A DNA stretch of 64,000 nucleotides from an uncultured Sunxiuqinia sp. (GCF_947495665.1 NZ_CANLZV010000004.1:186001-250000); one strand, 5' to 3'; positions 1 through 9,642 are shown, counted from the first letter of the stretch. Numbers and translations are program-made. The notes: generated by a model from the letters alone, not told the origin.

Positions 1-1213
1 AGCGAATGATGTAGTAGTTGACGGCTGTAATGTATGGCCATACCGCCAAATAATGAGGGGAGTTAGTTGACAGTAGTCGCTTTTTTGTAATATGGGGTCC
101 GTATACCGAAGCTTCACGTGGTGTCCAGTCATAAACCTGAATATCAAAAAACGGAATACCGTGGCGGCCTAATGTGTGATCAAGTCTCGGGTCAATTGGA
201 TCAGCGTCTTCAAGCATGGTATTATCGTAAGCTGGCAAGCCATTAGCATCAGTTTTAAAGGCATTGACCAGGTTTTGGGATGGACGAAGGAAGCCATAGC
301 CTGCATAAGGGCCTCCGGGAGACATTAAGCGGTCTCCGATAGAGCCATTGTAGTTGCTCGGAGAACCATCATTAATTGAATACTGGATCGCAAATACAAT
401 CTCTGGCCCATTGTCATTATCTGGCAAAAAGACATCGCTGAAGTTGGTCATCAGGCTATACTTTTGCGATTCAATGACATCATCGGTTTCAGTAATCACA
501 TCATCCCACTTTTTCTGAAACAGATAACATTTGGCCAAGTAAGCTTTTGCAGCCCATTTTACCGGACGTCCGGGCTCAGTTTGCTCTCCGGGAAGTACTT
601 GGGCCGCGGCTTTAAAATCATCTTCAATTTTTGCCCATTGTTGTTCGTTTGTTAAATCAGAATTTGAAAGAGCATAGAAATCTTCCTTGGTAACAACCGT
701 TTCGTCAATGTAGCAAATATTGCCATAGATTTTTTTGGCTTCAAAATGATAATGCCCTCGCAAAAAGCGCATTTCTGCCAAACGTTGCTCTTTTAATGAG
801 GCGTCAAACTCTTCGCTTTCATTCAAGAGACGAATGGCCAGGTTGGCACGACGAATTCCTTCATAAAGGGCTAACCATTTACGCTCGATGTCTTTAACGG
901 TTGGGTCGGTTGCAAAAATCTCCATTAGGTGAATTTGGTTTTGGTCACCAGTACCACCACCACCTTTATAAGCATCATCGGAAACAACATCGCCAAAACT
1001 CCAGTTTGATGCTGGAGAATTGTATGCATTCGAGGCTTCGTCAAATTGTCCATTTAAAACAGAGTAAGCTGAAATAACAGTCTTTTCAACATTCTCTGGT
1101 TTTAAAATCTGATCGGGTGAAAGCTCTCCAATTGGGCTTTCCTCCAGGAAGCTATCACTACAACTACTTAAAAGGAATACGCTTAGAATCAGAAAATATA
1201 TAATTCGTTTCAT
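1..1213 (-). CDS. SusD/RagB-family outer-membrane lipoprotein (C-terminus cut by window edge)
   Basis: About 404 residues are visible from the ATG at 1213; the frame is still open at base 1. The N-terminus is a lipoprotein signal (MKRIIYFLILSVFLLSSC) followed by the SusD-typical start in which Leu-Glu/Asp and a Pro come just after the Cys. Downstream are helical stretches typical of the RagB/SusD N-terminal half, including RRANLAIRLL, EMRFLRGHYHFEAKKIYG and KWAAKAYLAKCYLF. The family forms the substrate-capturing lid on SusC. It starts 33 bp after the stop of the SusC at 1247-4666, so the two are surely one operon with the sigma/FecR pair upstream. The substrate cannot be inferred because any downstream enzymes lie outside the window. 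Confidence 0.93.
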   Translation of the reverse strand, partial: MKRIIYFLILSVFLLSSCSDSFLEESPIGELSPDQILKPENVEKTVISAYSVLNGQFDEASNAYNSPASNWSFGDVVSDDAYKGGGGTGDQNQIHLMEIFATDPTVKDIERKWLALYEGIRRANLAIRLLNESEEFDASLKEQRLAEMRFLRGHYHFEAKKIYGNICYIDETVVTKEDFYALSNSDLTNEQQWAKIEDDFKAAAQVLPGEQTEPGRPVKWAAKAYLAKCYLFQKKWDDVITETDDVIESQKYSLMTNFSDVFLPDNDNGPEIVFAIQYSINDGSPSNYNGSIGDRLMSPGGPYAGYGFLRPSQNLVNAFKTDANGLPAYDNTMLEDADPIDPRLDHTLGRHGIPFFDIQVYDWTPREASVYGPHITKKRLLSTNSPHYLAVWPYITAVNYYIIR

Positions 1214-1246
1214 GATAATTTCTTTTTATGGTTCACTGATTAAAGA

Positions 1247-4200
1247 TTAAAATCCAAGGTTTACACCAAAGGTGAATGTTCGGGAAGGAGGATATAATCC
1301 ACGGTCAACACCAATATCCAAGTTGCGGTGTTCCGAGCTATAGTTTTGTAAGCCGACTTCCGGATCCAGTCCATCGTAGCCAGTGATGGTAAATAGATTT
1401 TGGATTTGAACGTAAACACGGAGCTTACTGCTGTTGATACGTGATGCCAGCTTATCGAATGTGTAGCCAATCGTTAGGTTTTTCAGACGGACATAGGAAG
1501 CATCAGAAATGTAATAGGATGAAGGACGGATGTTGTTGTTGGTATCATCCAACGATAGGCGAGGAACTGTTCCGCCTGTGTTATCTGTACTCCAGGCATC
1601 GTGCACATGGTCCAGCTTGTTGTAAGCCGAAAGGTTGAAGAAATCTCCGTAGTAACGGGTTAAGTCCCAAACTTCGTTGCCAAAACTGCCATTAAAGAAT
1701 AAGGCCGCATCCAGATTCTTGTACTGGAATCCAAGATTCAATCCTAGAGTAAAATCAGGATGTGGGTTCCCGATAAAACCACGGTCATCTCCATCTAAAA
1801 CGCCATTGTCATCGGAGTCCTCAAATTTCAGGTCACCAGGCTTGGCATTCGGTTGAACCTTATGGGCATCAATTTCTGCTTGATCTTGGAAGATTCCCAA
1901 GCTGCGGTAGCCATAGAATGAAGAGATGGGCTGACCAACTTCAGAACGAGAAGTTTCCTGATCGAAGTTTACACTGTGCAGGTAGGAGCCTGGCAAAGCG
2001 ATGAAGTCAATGTCATCAGGCAGACTGGTCAATTCATTTTTAATGTGAGCGACATTTAGGCTGGCATTCCATGAGAAATCGGCTTTGCGAACACTTTGGT
2101 AGTCGATCAACAATTCAATCCCTTTGTTTTCCATTTCACCCACATTGTCCCAAACGGTTTGGTTGGTACCACCAGCAACCGGAGGAAGAGGACGCTCCAA
2201 AAGTAAGTCTTTGGTTTTCTTGAAGAAGTAATCGGCAGTAACACTTAAACGGTTATCAAAGAATCCCAAGTCTAATCCAATGTTGGTTTGGGTCGTTGTT
2301 TCCCATTTTAGATCGGCATTTCCGTTCCTACTTTGAGTAAAACCGTTGTAAACAGAACTTTGTGCTCCGTCAATCGCGTAGTTTGAATGATTTGGGTTGG
2401 TGTAATAACTTTCAATTGTGGCGTAAGGAGGAACATCCTGGTTCCCGTTTTGTCCCCAACCTAAACGTAACTTCAGATTATTTATGGTGCCTTTGTTGAA
2501 GAAATCTTCTTCACTGATTCGCCATCCGGCAGAAAGAGCCGGGAAGTTCCCCCACTTGTTGTTGCCAAGTTTTGAAGAACCATCACGACGGAAGGTGAAT
2601 GAGAAAAGATAACGACTGTCGTATGTGTAATCGGCTTTTCCAAAATAGGAGGTCAAAGAGGAGTTTAAGCCACTGCCCGAGTTCTTCTGAGTGCCGCCAT
2701 CTCCTGCATCCAGGTACCGGAAGTTATCTTCTTCATACGGAAAGCCTTCACGCGAAGCGCTGTTTATTTCGTAAGTTGATTCAATGGCTTCCATCCCCCC
2801 TAACAGATCAATTTGGTGCTTGTCGTTGATTCGGGTGCTATAGGCAATCGTATTGGTCCATATCCAATCAAACTTCCAGCTACTGGTTGTTGACAAGGTG
2901 CTAATGGTGCTGGGGTTGTGCGCTCCTGTTTCCTGAAACTTAGGGCTGAAATTTCTCCGGTAATAATTGGAGTAGTCGGCACCAAAGTTTGTTTTTAACG
3001 TCAGGCCCTTAATGATTTCCAGCTCAGCATAAATATTTCCAAAGAATTTAAGTCGTTTGTGGGGATTATCCTGGTTATGGAAAAGTTTGGCGTAAGGATT
3101 TCGGATGTCACTTAAAAAGGCTCCGGCAAAGTTGCCATCCAAATCATAAACAGGAGCAATCGATGGGTACTTGTAAGCATCGTAAACCACACTACCCAAA
3201 ACACTGTTCGTTTGCGCTTGGTTGGACCACGAGTGAGATAACGAAAGGTTTTCGCCAATTGTCAATCGGTCAAAGAAGCGGTATTCTGAATTGTAGCGGG
3301 CGTTTATCCGTTTAAAATCGGTGAATTTAATAACTCCTTCCTGATCGAAATAACCCAAAGAGAATGATTGGTTGGAATTGTCTCTTCCGTTGGAAATACT
3401 TAGGTTATAAGATTGAACCAGCGCATTTTGCTGAATTTGGTCTACCCAATTTATATCGGTTGATGGCACCAGGCTATTTTCATCTAAAAACGTTGGGATT
3501 GTTGGTGTAGCGCCCGTTCCGTAAACATCACTTACAGGTGTCTTTCCATCGTTTTTGTGGGCTTCCCACAGCAGGTCGCCATAGTCTTTTGCATTCAACG
3601 GATTCAGTTGCTTGGCTGATGATTGCACTCCCCAGTAAGCATCGAAGCTAACACGAGCATCCCCTTTTTCTCCTTTTTTGGTCGTAATGATAATCACCCC
3701 ATTGGCAGCCCGCGAACCATAAATAGAAGCTGACGAAGCATCTTTCAAAATTTGAAGTGATTCGATGTCATTGGGATTGATCATGTTAATGCCTGATTCG
3801 ACAGGGACTCCATCGATAACATATAGCGGATCATTGTTCCGAATTGTACTGAATCCCCGAACCCGAACAGACACGCCTCCACCTGGAGCATAATCCCCAA
3901 CGACATTAACTCCGGCCATTCGGCCTTGAAGCATCTGATCAACCCCGGCTACTGGTGTGCCGCTCAAATCTTCAACGTCAACGGTTGAAACAGCTCCGGT
4001 TAAATCTGCTTTTTTGACCGTGCCATAACCAATTGCAACGACTTCTTCGATGCCAATAGTTTCGTCTTGCAAAACAACATTGATTGTACTGCGTCCGGCT
4101 ACTGACACTTCTTGTAGCTGCATTCCTACAAAGGAGAAAACCAAAACAGCCTCTACCGGAACATTGGGTAATTCGTAAAAGCCTTCACCGTCGGTGATGG

Positions 4201-4666
4201 TTCCGCTTGACGTGCCTTTAACCATAACAGTCGCTCCGGGGATAGACTCTCCGGAACTGTTGGTCACCGTCCCTCTTACCGGTTGTTGTTGAACGGTTGT
4301 TTTTTCAGTGATGACTACATTCTTGCCAACAAATTCAAATTGGTAGCCATTGGGACTCAAAACTTCGTCCAATATTGTTTCTACAGTCGCATTTCTCACT
4401 GAAATATTAATATTCCTTTCGTCATTTAAGAGATTACTGGGAACAAGAAAACCAATACTGAGCTGATTCTCAATCTCTTCAAAAACCTCCGTCAGACTAA
4501 CGTTTTCAAAACTCATAGTTATTTTGGCGGTTTGTGAGTTGCCGGTATTGGCTTTGGCCAACATGGCTGAAATCAAAATTAAAAAGACAACTAAACGCAT
4601 CATGAGATACCATTTTTTCAAGTAACAACGGGATATTAACCCGTAGAATACAGATTTTTTTTTCAT
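1247..4666 (-). CDS. SusC/RagA TonB-dependent outer-membrane transporter with STN domain
   Basis: A 1139-residue SusC-type porin importing large nutrients with its SusD partner, energised by TonB. After a long basic signal region comes an STN domain (about residues 50-120, FENVSLTEVFEEIENQL), then a carboxypeptidase-regulatory-like domain (about 130-215, with GATVMVKGTSSGTITD), the motif EEVVAIGYGTVKKADLTGAV that marks SusC plugs, the plug (PLYVIDGVPV, LKDASSASIYGSRAANGVI) and a C-terminal beta barrel ending in Phe. STN domains in such receptors contact FecR-type anti-sigma factors, and a FecR gene lies immediately upstream, so this receptor probably signals to its own sigma factor when loaded. 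The 85-bp gap to FecR contains two hairpins listed separately. Confidence 0.96.
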   Translation of the reverse strand: MKKKSVFYGLISRCYLKKWYLMMRLVVFLILISAMLAKANTGNSQTAKITMSFENVSLTEVFEEIENQLSIGFLVPSNLLNDERNINISVRNATVETILDEVLSPNGYQFEFVGKNVVITEKTTVQQQPVRGTVTNSSGESIPGATVMVKGTSSGTITDGEGFYELPNVPVEAVLVFSFVGMQLQEVSVAGRSTINVVLQDETIGIEEVVAIGYGTVKKADLTGAVSTVDVEDLSGTPVAGVDQMLQGRMAGVNVVGDYAPGGGVSVRVRGFSTIRNNDPLYVIDGVPVESGINMINPNDIESLQILKDASSASIYGSRAANGVIIITTKKGEKGDARVSFDAYWGVQSSAKQLNPLNAKDYGDLLWEAHKNDGKTPVSDVYGTGATPTIPTFLDENSLVPSTDINWVDQIQQNALVQSYNLSISNGRDNSNQSFSLGYFDQEGVIKFTDFKRINARYNSEYRFFDRLTIGENLSLSHSWSNQAQTNSVLGSVVYDAYKYPSIAPVYDLDGNFAGAFLSDIRNPYAKLFHNQDNPHKRLKFFGNIYAELEIIKGLTLKTNFGADYSNYYRRNFSPKFQETGAHNPSTISTLSTTSSWKFDWIWTNTIAYSTRINDKHQIDLLGGMEAIESTYEINSASREGFPYEEDNFRYLDAGDGGTQKNSGSGLNSSLTSYFGKADYTYDSRYLFSFTFRRDGSSKLGNNKWGNFPALSAGWRISEEDFFNKGTINNLKLRLGWGQNGNQDVPPYATIESYYTNPNHSNYAIDGAQSSVYNGFTQSRNGNADLKWETTTQTNIGLDLGFFDNRLSVTADYFFKKTKDLLLERPLPPVAGGTNQTVWDNVGEMENKGIELLIDYQSVRKADFSWNASLNVAHIKNELTSLPDDIDFIALPGSYLHSVNFDQETSRSEVGQPISSFYGYRSLGIFQDQAEIDAHKVQPNAKPGDLKFEDSDDNGVLDGDDRGFIGNPHPDFTLGLNLGFQYKNLDAALFFNGSFGNEVWDLTRYYGDFFNLSAYNKLDHVHDAWSTDNTGGTVPRLSLDDTNNNIRPSSYYISDASYVRLKNLTIGYTFDKLASRINSSKLRVYVQIQNLFTITGYDGLDPEVGLQNYSSEHRNLDIGVDRGLYPPSRTFTFGVNLGF

Positions 4667-4698
4667 AATTTTGTCCTATTATTTTTTATTAAAACTCA

Positions 4699-4748
4699 AG
4701 GGATTGGTAGTCCCTTATTCCAGCGGGCAATATTGGTAGTATTGCCCG
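4699..4748 (-). promoter_or_regulatory. Two tandem hairpins in the susC leader with the same 7-nt loop
   Basis: Seen directly: AAGGGA (4699-4704), loop TTGGTAG, TCCCTT (4711-4716); and CGGGCAATA (4724-4732), loop TTGGTAG, TATTGCCCG (4740-4748), both perfect stems on the plus strand. The transcript of this operon is the minus strand, so both loops read CTACCAA in RNA. They occupy the gap between fecR and susC. On the minus strand neither stem is followed by a good U-tract, so a simple terminator is not the obvious reading. They may be processing or attenuation elements that set the ratio of regulator to transporter, which is inference. Confidence 0.6.
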
Positions 4749-4751
4749 TTT

Positions 4752-5753
4752 TTATTTCAAATAGATTAAGTCGGGCTCTGGAAACCTTTCTTTTCGTTCA
4801 ACTTCCATCGGAATTGAAATTTTTAGCATTTTGATGACTTCGCCAATAGAGGTCTCCCGGTGTATGGTCCCGGAAAAACGATAACTATCGGCAAGTTTGG
4901 TGTTTTGATAGATAAACTGGACATGATAGATTTTCTCCAGTTGCTTGGTTATGTTTCCAAGAGTTTCGTCCCTGAAAATTATTTTTCCATCTTTCCAGGC
5001 AACATAAAGGTTCGTATTTACTTCGCTAATAGTAACGGTGTTCTTTTGTGTATTTAGTTCAAGCATTTGATTCGGTTGCAGCAAGTATTTTTTTCCTGAA
5101 TTGGGCTGAAATTCTACCTGCCCTTCAACCAAGGTTGTTTGATAGATTGGTGCTCCCTGTTGGGCTGAAACATTGAACTTGGTTCCGAGTACTTTTATTT
5201 GAGCCAGATCTGTTTTTACAATAAATGGTTTGTCGGTCTGCCGGGTAACATCAAAATAGGCTTCTCCATTAAGTAAGACTTCCCGTTTGTTGGCATTGAA
5301 TCCATTATCGTAGTCCAGGGTAGACCCCGGACGCAGGCAAACCATGGTTTGATCCGGAAGTGTGACAATTGAGTTGGCGTAGGGAGTTGCACGAATTGAA
5401 AAATCCTGCTTGGCCGTTTGATTTTGTTTTTGGTAGAAAAAGTGAGAGCCCCACCAACCAAGGTTTAATACCAGAAACGCAATTGCAGCATACCGAAGAA
5501 TGAAAAAGGAGTTGAACCTTTGGGCTTGGTTATTTTTTCCTGTTTGCCGAGGCTGAATCTTTTCCCAAGTCTCCGAAAAAGGGACTGCCGGCTTTTTATC
5601 CGCCGCTTGCCCAGACCAGGACCAGAGTTTATGAAGATCAGCAAATTCATGGGCATTTTTATCATCATCGAGCCATTGGTCCAGTTTTTTTAGTTCATCC
5701 TGGCTGGCCTGACCTTGAAAAAAACGTGCTATGATTTCGTGAATATTTCGCAT
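4752..5753 (-). CDS. FecR-family anti-sigma factor
   Basis: A 333-residue inner-membrane anti-sigma factor. The N-terminal cytoplasmic part (about 1-85) carries the DUF4880-like start HEIIARFFQGQASQDELKKL; one membrane segment follows at about 86-105 (LRYAAIAFLVLNLGWWGSHF). The periplasmic FecR domain has the usual landmarks: SIVTLPDQTMVCLRPGSTL, LNGEAYFDVTRQTDKPFIVKT and VLGTKFNVSA, then a C-terminal STN-like stretch with FRDETLGNITKQLEKIY. It sits between its probable sigma factor (76 bp upstream) and the STN-bearing SusC, the standard trans-envelope signalling layout. It would release the sigma factor when SusC is occupied. Confidence 0.95.
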   Translation of the reverse strand: MRNIHEIIARFFQGQASQDELKKLDQWLDDDKNAHEFADLHKLWSWSGQAADKKPAVPFSETWEKIQPRQTGKNNQAQRFNSFFILRYAAIAFLVLNLGWWGSHFFYQKQNQTAKQDFSIRATPYANSIVTLPDQTMVCLRPGSTLDYDNGFNANKREVLLNGEAYFDVTRQTDKPFIVKTDLAQIKVLGTKFNVSAQQGAPIYQTTLVEGQVEFQPNSGKKYLLQPNQMLELNTQKNTVTISEVNTNLYVAWKDGKIIFRDETLGNITKQLEKIYHVQFIYQNTKLADSYRFSGTIHRETSIGEVIKMLKISIPMEVERKERFPEPDLIYLK

Positions 5754-5829
5754 TCGTTGAATGTGTTTGTTATAAAAACACGAACTGGAGGTTGAACCCT
5801 ACATGGATTTTGAAGAAAAATGGATTTTT

Positions 5830-6423
5830 TTAGGACAGACTTAAATAAAATAAAACGGGGAGTTTGGGGGCTGCTTCTTTTGAAATCAAATAAGGAGCAA
5901 GTTCTTCCCGGAGCTGCTTGATCGCTCTTGTTATATTGGCTTCAACAGCTTTGATTGAAATATCCAATACAGCAGCAATTTCTTTGTTGCTTAAATCTTC
6001 GAAGCGACTTAATTGAAAAACTTTTTTGCATTGTGGACTCAAGCCCTGAATGGCTTGTTGCACTTTTTCAAAAAGTTCGTGGTAAAGCAAAATATCTTCG
6101 CCTGTCTTTTCAAGCAGTTTATGACTGATTGAGTTGATTAGGTATTCCGGTTGATCTGTTGTTTGAAACTGTTTTTTTCGCTGCCGAATAACATTCAAAC
6201 TTCGATTGCGCACCAGAATGAAAAGATAGTTTTTGATCTCATCGTCGTTTTGCAAATGGATTTCGTTTTCCCAAAGTTTGATGAAAGCGTCCTGAACGAC
6301 GTTTTTGGCATCTTCTTCATGATACAAAAAACGTTGGGCAATGTCATAGTAAACGTGGAAGAAACGATTGTAAATCGTTTCAAACTCATTTTTTTGAAGT
6401 GGTTTTAGTTTTTTGTTAGCCAT
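5830..6423 (-). CDS. ECF RNA polymerase sigma-70 factor
   Basis: A 197-residue extracytoplasmic-function sigma factor. Region 2 lies at about 15-85 (YDIAQRFLYHEEDAKNVVQDAFIKLWE, then the RNRSLNVIRQR basic stretch) and region 4 at about 125-180 (LSPQCKKVFQLSRFEDLSNK, then EIAAVLDISIKAVEANITRA, the helix-turn-helix). This length and the final hydrophobic tail fit the Bacteroidota ECF group paired with FecR proteins. It heads locus A. A TAGCTTTG element matching the Bacteroidota -7 consensus lies just upstream at 6441-6448. Its likely target is the SusC/SusD operon downstream. Confidence 0.95.
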   Translation of the reverse strand: MANKKLKPLQKNEFETIYNRFFHVYYDIAQRFLYHEEDAKNVVQDAFIKLWENEIHLQNDDEIKNYLFILVRNRSLNVIRQRKKQFQTTDQPEYLINSISHKLLEKTGEDILLYHELFEKVQQAIQGLSPQCKKVFQLSRFEDLSNKEIAAVLDISIKAVEANITRAIKQLREELAPYLISKEAAPKLPVLFYLSLS

Positions 6424-6440
6424 ATAGCAAGCAATCTTTA

Positions 6441-6448
6441 CAAAGCTA
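6441..6448 (-). promoter_or_regulatory. Candidate -7 element for the locus A sigma gene
   Basis: On the minus strand the bases read TAGCTTTG, an exact match to the Bacteroidota TAnnTTTG element, 18 bp before the start codon at 6423. No TTTG is present at the usual 19-21 bp upstream spacing, so the call rests on the -7 element alone. Confidence 0.35.
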
Positions 6449-6822
6449 TGAAAAATATTATCGTCCTTTTTCTGCTTTTAAACAAGCCTGTTGTTAGCAA
6501 TACTGAATTTCGGTTTAAGATATCCGCTTCATACTAAATATAAGAAAACAATGTTAACAACCCGCAAACAATGAATGACTCAAAACTAAATACTGAAGTT
6601 TGCCTTAAGTTTAACTCAATATCAAATCTGTATAATTAGGTAATAACGCCCTCACTCATTCATCCAGAGCTGTTTGTTCTGTAATAAGAGCAATTACTTT
6701 AAATGCGCTTCGCTCTTATTGATGCTATATATCGCTTGCATTTGCACTAAACAAGAAATCACAGATTAACAGAAAAGATGGAGTAATGACTCTTCCAAGG
6801 CACTTCTAAAACAGCTATCAAC

Positions 6823-6855
6823 AAAAAAAACCGCCTCTGTAAAAGGGCGGTTTTC
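6823..6855 (-). terminator. Rho-independent terminator after the EEP hydrolase gene
   Basis: AAAACCGCC (6827-6835) pairs perfectly with GGCGGTTTT (6846-6854). Read on the minus strand the stem is followed by a run of U. It lies 30 bp after the stop at 6885 and closes the locus B operon before the locus A sigma gene. Confidence 0.85.
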
Positions 6856-6884
6856 TGTTTCTTTGGATTTTATAAAAACACGGA

Positions 6885-7748
6885 TCAATCGAGCACTACT
6901 TTGGCAACCACCGGCTGATGATCCGAAGGGTATTTCTGGTCATAGCTGTCTGTTAACACGCCGTAAGACATCACGTTAACATCCTCACTAACAAAGACGT
7001 AATCAATTCGATTGTTCATTGGGGCATCAAACTTGAAACTATTGAAGGTTCCTACCGGGCCATAAGGAGGCATTTGAGTAACCGCATAGGTATCGTTCAA
7101 GTAGCCGCTAATGGTTTGAATCTGCTCCGTTTCAGGAGTTGAATTTAAATCACCCATGAAAATAATGGTCCCATCACCCGCTATTTCCTTCATCTTTTCA
7201 ACAACCAGAATACCGGACTGACGCTGCGCCTCAACGGCCTGGTGATCAAAATGCGCATTGAAAACAAAGAAGGTCTTTGCCGTCAGTTTGTCTTTAAACT
7301 CACCCCAAGAACAAATCCGTCGGTGCTTGGCTTCCCAGCCGTAAGAGGGTTCTTCAGGTGTTTCGCTCAGCCAAAAATCACCACTGTCAAGCAACTCGAA
7401 ACGCGATTTCTTATAAAAAATTGCGGAGTGCTCTCCGGCCTGCTTACCATCATCGCGCCCCACTCCTGTAAAGGCAAATTCCTGCATTTCCAACAGGTCA
7501 TTCAGTTGCCCAATTAACCCTTCCTGCGTACCAAAAATATCAAACTCATGGTAGCGAATCAGCCCTTTCACTTGTTCCTTTCGGTTTGGCCAGGCATTTT
7601 CGCCATCATTTGGCGTATTGTAGCGGAGGTTGTATGAAGCAACAATCAGCTTGGTTTCAACTTGATTGGTATCCGATGTGGTTTGTTTGCCATTGCATGC
7701 AGCAAAAGCCAGCATCACAAAAATTGAGAAAAGAAATTTTATTTTCAT
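6885..7748 (-). CDS. Secreted endonuclease/exonuclease/phosphatase (EEP) family metal-dependent hydrolase
   Basis: A 287-residue probable lipoprotein (MKIKFLFSIFVMLAFAAC). It carries the EEP/DNase I-fold signature in order: ASYNLRYNTP, FDIFGTQEG (metal-binding Glu), NAHFDH, FMGDLNSTPE (Asp-Asn), NRIDYVF and the terminal SDHQPVVAKV. These are the Mg-dependent phosphodiesterase/phosphomonoesterase active-site motifs. It is the last gene of the SusC-SusD operon of locus B, 91 bp after SusD, so it probably acts on a phosphorylated or phosphodiester-linked nutrient at the cell surface or in the periplasm. The exact substrate (phospholipid head group, phospho-sugar, nucleic acid) cannot be told from sequence. 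Confidence 0.9.
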   Translation of the reverse strand: MKIKFLFSIFVMLAFAACNGKQTTSDTNQVETKLIVASYNLRYNTPNDGENAWPNRKEQVKGLIRYHEFDIFGTQEGLIGQLNDLLEMQEFAFTGVGRDDGKQAGEHSAIFYKKSRFELLDSGDFWLSETPEEPSYGWEAKHRRICSWGEFKDKLTAKTFFVFNAHFDHQAVEAQRQSGILVVEKMKEIAGDGTIIFMGDLNSTPETEQIQTISGYLNDTYAVTQMPPYGPVGTFNSFKFDAPMNNRIDYVFVSEDVNVMSYGVLTDSYDQKYPSDHQPVVAKVVLD

Positions 7749-7839
7749 TGTTATAAATTATGAAGAACGAATGGGTTCATTTCCATTCGTTCCTGTGGCT
7801 ATTCAATCCGTTCTTTTCCGTATTAAAAACCCATTTCGC

Positions 7840-9636
7840 TTACTCCCATCCTGGGTTTTGTTCCAAGTTAGGATTCATCAAAACATCATTCTCCGGAATG
7901 GGATAGTAATAATTCCGATCGTTCCAAACGCGTGGAATGTTATCCAACCAAGTCAATTCTCCCGAGGTTCCGTTGGTCAGACGCTGTGGGTTGGGCTCAC
8001 CATTGATCGTCTCCCCCACCTGCACAAATTCATACGAAACATCGGGCAGTGGATTCGGAAGTTGTTCAACAAAGATAACATCATCAATCCCATCTTCATT
8101 CAAATCCATCGGAACATTTAATGCCGGCACATAAAAACCACGCCAATTCATTTTCATTAGCTCTCCGCGTTTCCATCGCACTAAGTCGTTGAAACGAAAG
8201 CCTTCCATAACCAATTCAATAGCCCGTTCTCTTCTGACTTCCAATATTACCGGATCACCAATTTCCGGAAAGTAGTTTGTTTGCAGGTACGAATCAATCT
8301 GAGAGGGCAACTGATCAAGCCCTGAAGTAATGCCCGCACGTGCACGCAAAGCTCCAATGGTCATTGCCCAATCAGCATCGTTAAGAGTTCCCAGCTCAGC
8401 TTTGGCTTCGGCGTAATTTAACAACACTTCGGCATATCGGAAAATGGCCACTGAATTGTCATTGTAATCTCTCAAATCATAATAAGTATCATCCAAAACC
8501 CATTTGATCGGCTGGTAGCCCGTCAGCACATAACCGAAGGTTGGTGGCGCCGGAATAATTTGTCCGCCATGCACCCGCGTGTAATCACCCAAGCGAATGG
8601 TCTGTTTCAAACGCAAGTCCCGTTCTTTTACTTCTTCCCAGAAAGGCTTGGTTTCATAACCGGCTTCAGCCGTAAACGCTGTGCCATCCAGGTTCAGGTA
8701 GGTATTCACAAAAGTTCGGGACAAGCTTGACTTAACCCCGTAGGTAGGACTGGTATATTTCCAGTTGGCCGCATGCAGAATACCTAATTCCTGGCTCATA
8801 ACCACGGCCAGCATCACTTCGGTATTCACCGGGTTTGTGCTTACAAACAAGTTGCGGTAAGCCATGTCGGCATCCCCGGAACGATTCAGTGCATAGCCTG
8901 AATGGTCAATAACTTCCTTGGCAGCAGCGGCAGCTTGCTCCAGCCAGGCATCAGCCGAAGTTTGAAGTCCCAGTTCGGTATGGTACTTCCGGAAAGTTCC
9001 TTCGAACAGGCAAATGCGTGCTTTAAGCGCATAGGCCACCCATTTGGTAATGGTGCTGCTAGAGGCATCACTTTCTTTGCTGATGTTTGTGCAGGCATAG
9101 TCGATGTCTGCCAGCACCGAGTCCATCACCAGTGTCCGGGAATCTCTTCCGGCATAAAGCAATTCCGTGTCATTGATGTCCGGTACTTGGCTGATCCATG
9201 GAACATCGCCAAATCGCTTAACTTTTTCGAAGTAGAAAAAAGCCCGGAAAAAGCGCGCCAACCCCATGTAGTGTTCACGAACCTCCGGAGCAACGGCTTC
9301 ATCGGTATTGTTTTCAATGAAGAAATTAATATTCCTCAAGTCAGACCAATTCCATTCCGATGCCTGGTTTGGGCCATAGCTGTTGGTGAGGAACTGGTTA
9401 ATGGAATTGCTGGCAATAAAGTCAGACATGTCATCGCCCAGGTAAATATCCTGAGCGGATGGAAGGATGTTATAAAATGAGTTAGAGTACAATTTGAGTC
9501 CAGCCTCGGTGTTAAACACGGGCTCTTTAGAAACCTCGGCTTGCGGCAGTTCCACCATTTCGCATGAAGTCAGCAGCAAGACAAACAGCGCTATATATAA
9601 ATTGAAATACTTCATCGTTCTATTTTTATTTTTCAT
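7840..9636 (-). CDS. SusD/RagB-family outer-membrane lipoprotein
   Basis: A 598-residue nutrient-binding lipoprotein paired with the SusC that ends 6 bp upstream. The signal is clearest from the internal ATG at 9615 (MKYFNLYIALFVLLLTSC), so translation may start there. SusD landmarks include EHYMGLARFFRAFFYFEKVKRFGDVPW, KWVAYALKARICLFEGTFRKY, FRYAEVLLNYAEAKAEL and the C-terminal RRERAIELVMEGFRFNDLVRWK. It is longer than the roughly 500-550 typical of the family because of an insertion before the end (MDLNEDGIDDVIFVEQLP), which looks like a short Asp-rich calcium-type loop. Confidence 0.96.
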   Translation of the reverse strand: MKNKNRTMKYFNLYIALFVLLLTSCEMVELPQAEVSKEPVFNTEAGLKLYSNSFYNILPSAQDIYLGDDMSDFIASNSINQFLTNSYGPNQASEWNWSDLRNINFFIENNTDEAVAPEVREHYMGLARFFRAFFYFEKVKRFGDVPWISQVPDINDTELLYAGRDSRTLVMDSVLADIDYACTNISKESDASSSTITKWVAYALKARICLFEGTFRKYHTELGLQTSADAWLEQAAAAAKEVIDHSGYALNRSGDADMAYRNLFVSTNPVNTEVMLAVVMSQELGILHAANWKYTSPTYGVKSSLSRTFVNTYLNLDGTAFTAEAGYETKPFWEEVKERDLRLKQTIRLGDYTRVHGGQIIPAPPTFGYVLTGYQPIKWVLDDTYYDLRDYNDNSVAIFRYAEVLLNYAEAKAELGTLNDADWAMTIGALRARAGITSGLDQLPSQIDSYLQTNYFPEIGDPVILEVRRERAIELVMEGFRFNDLVRWKRGELMKMNWRGFYVPALNVPMDLNEDGIDDVIFVEQLPNPLPDVSYEFVQVGETINGEPNPQRLTNGTSGELTWLDNIPRVWNDRNYYYPIPENDVLMNPNLEQNPGWE

Positions 9637-9642
9637 TAATTA

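Larger units (their letters stand above)
6424..6884. other. Intergenic region with an inverted repeat and a terminator
   Basis: No coding frame with gene-like features is seen in these 461 bp. An inverted repeat AATAAGAGC (6683-6691) / GCTCTTATT (6712-6720) with a 20-nt loop lies in the middle; it has no flanking T-run and its role is unknown. The right end holds the terminator of the upstream hydrolase gene, listed separately. The region separates locus B from locus A. Confidence 0.5.

Noticed and set aside
4752-5753. Gene on the plus strand in the same interval
   Set aside because: Plus-strand frames of 65 residues here are shadows of the FecR gene with no family likeness.
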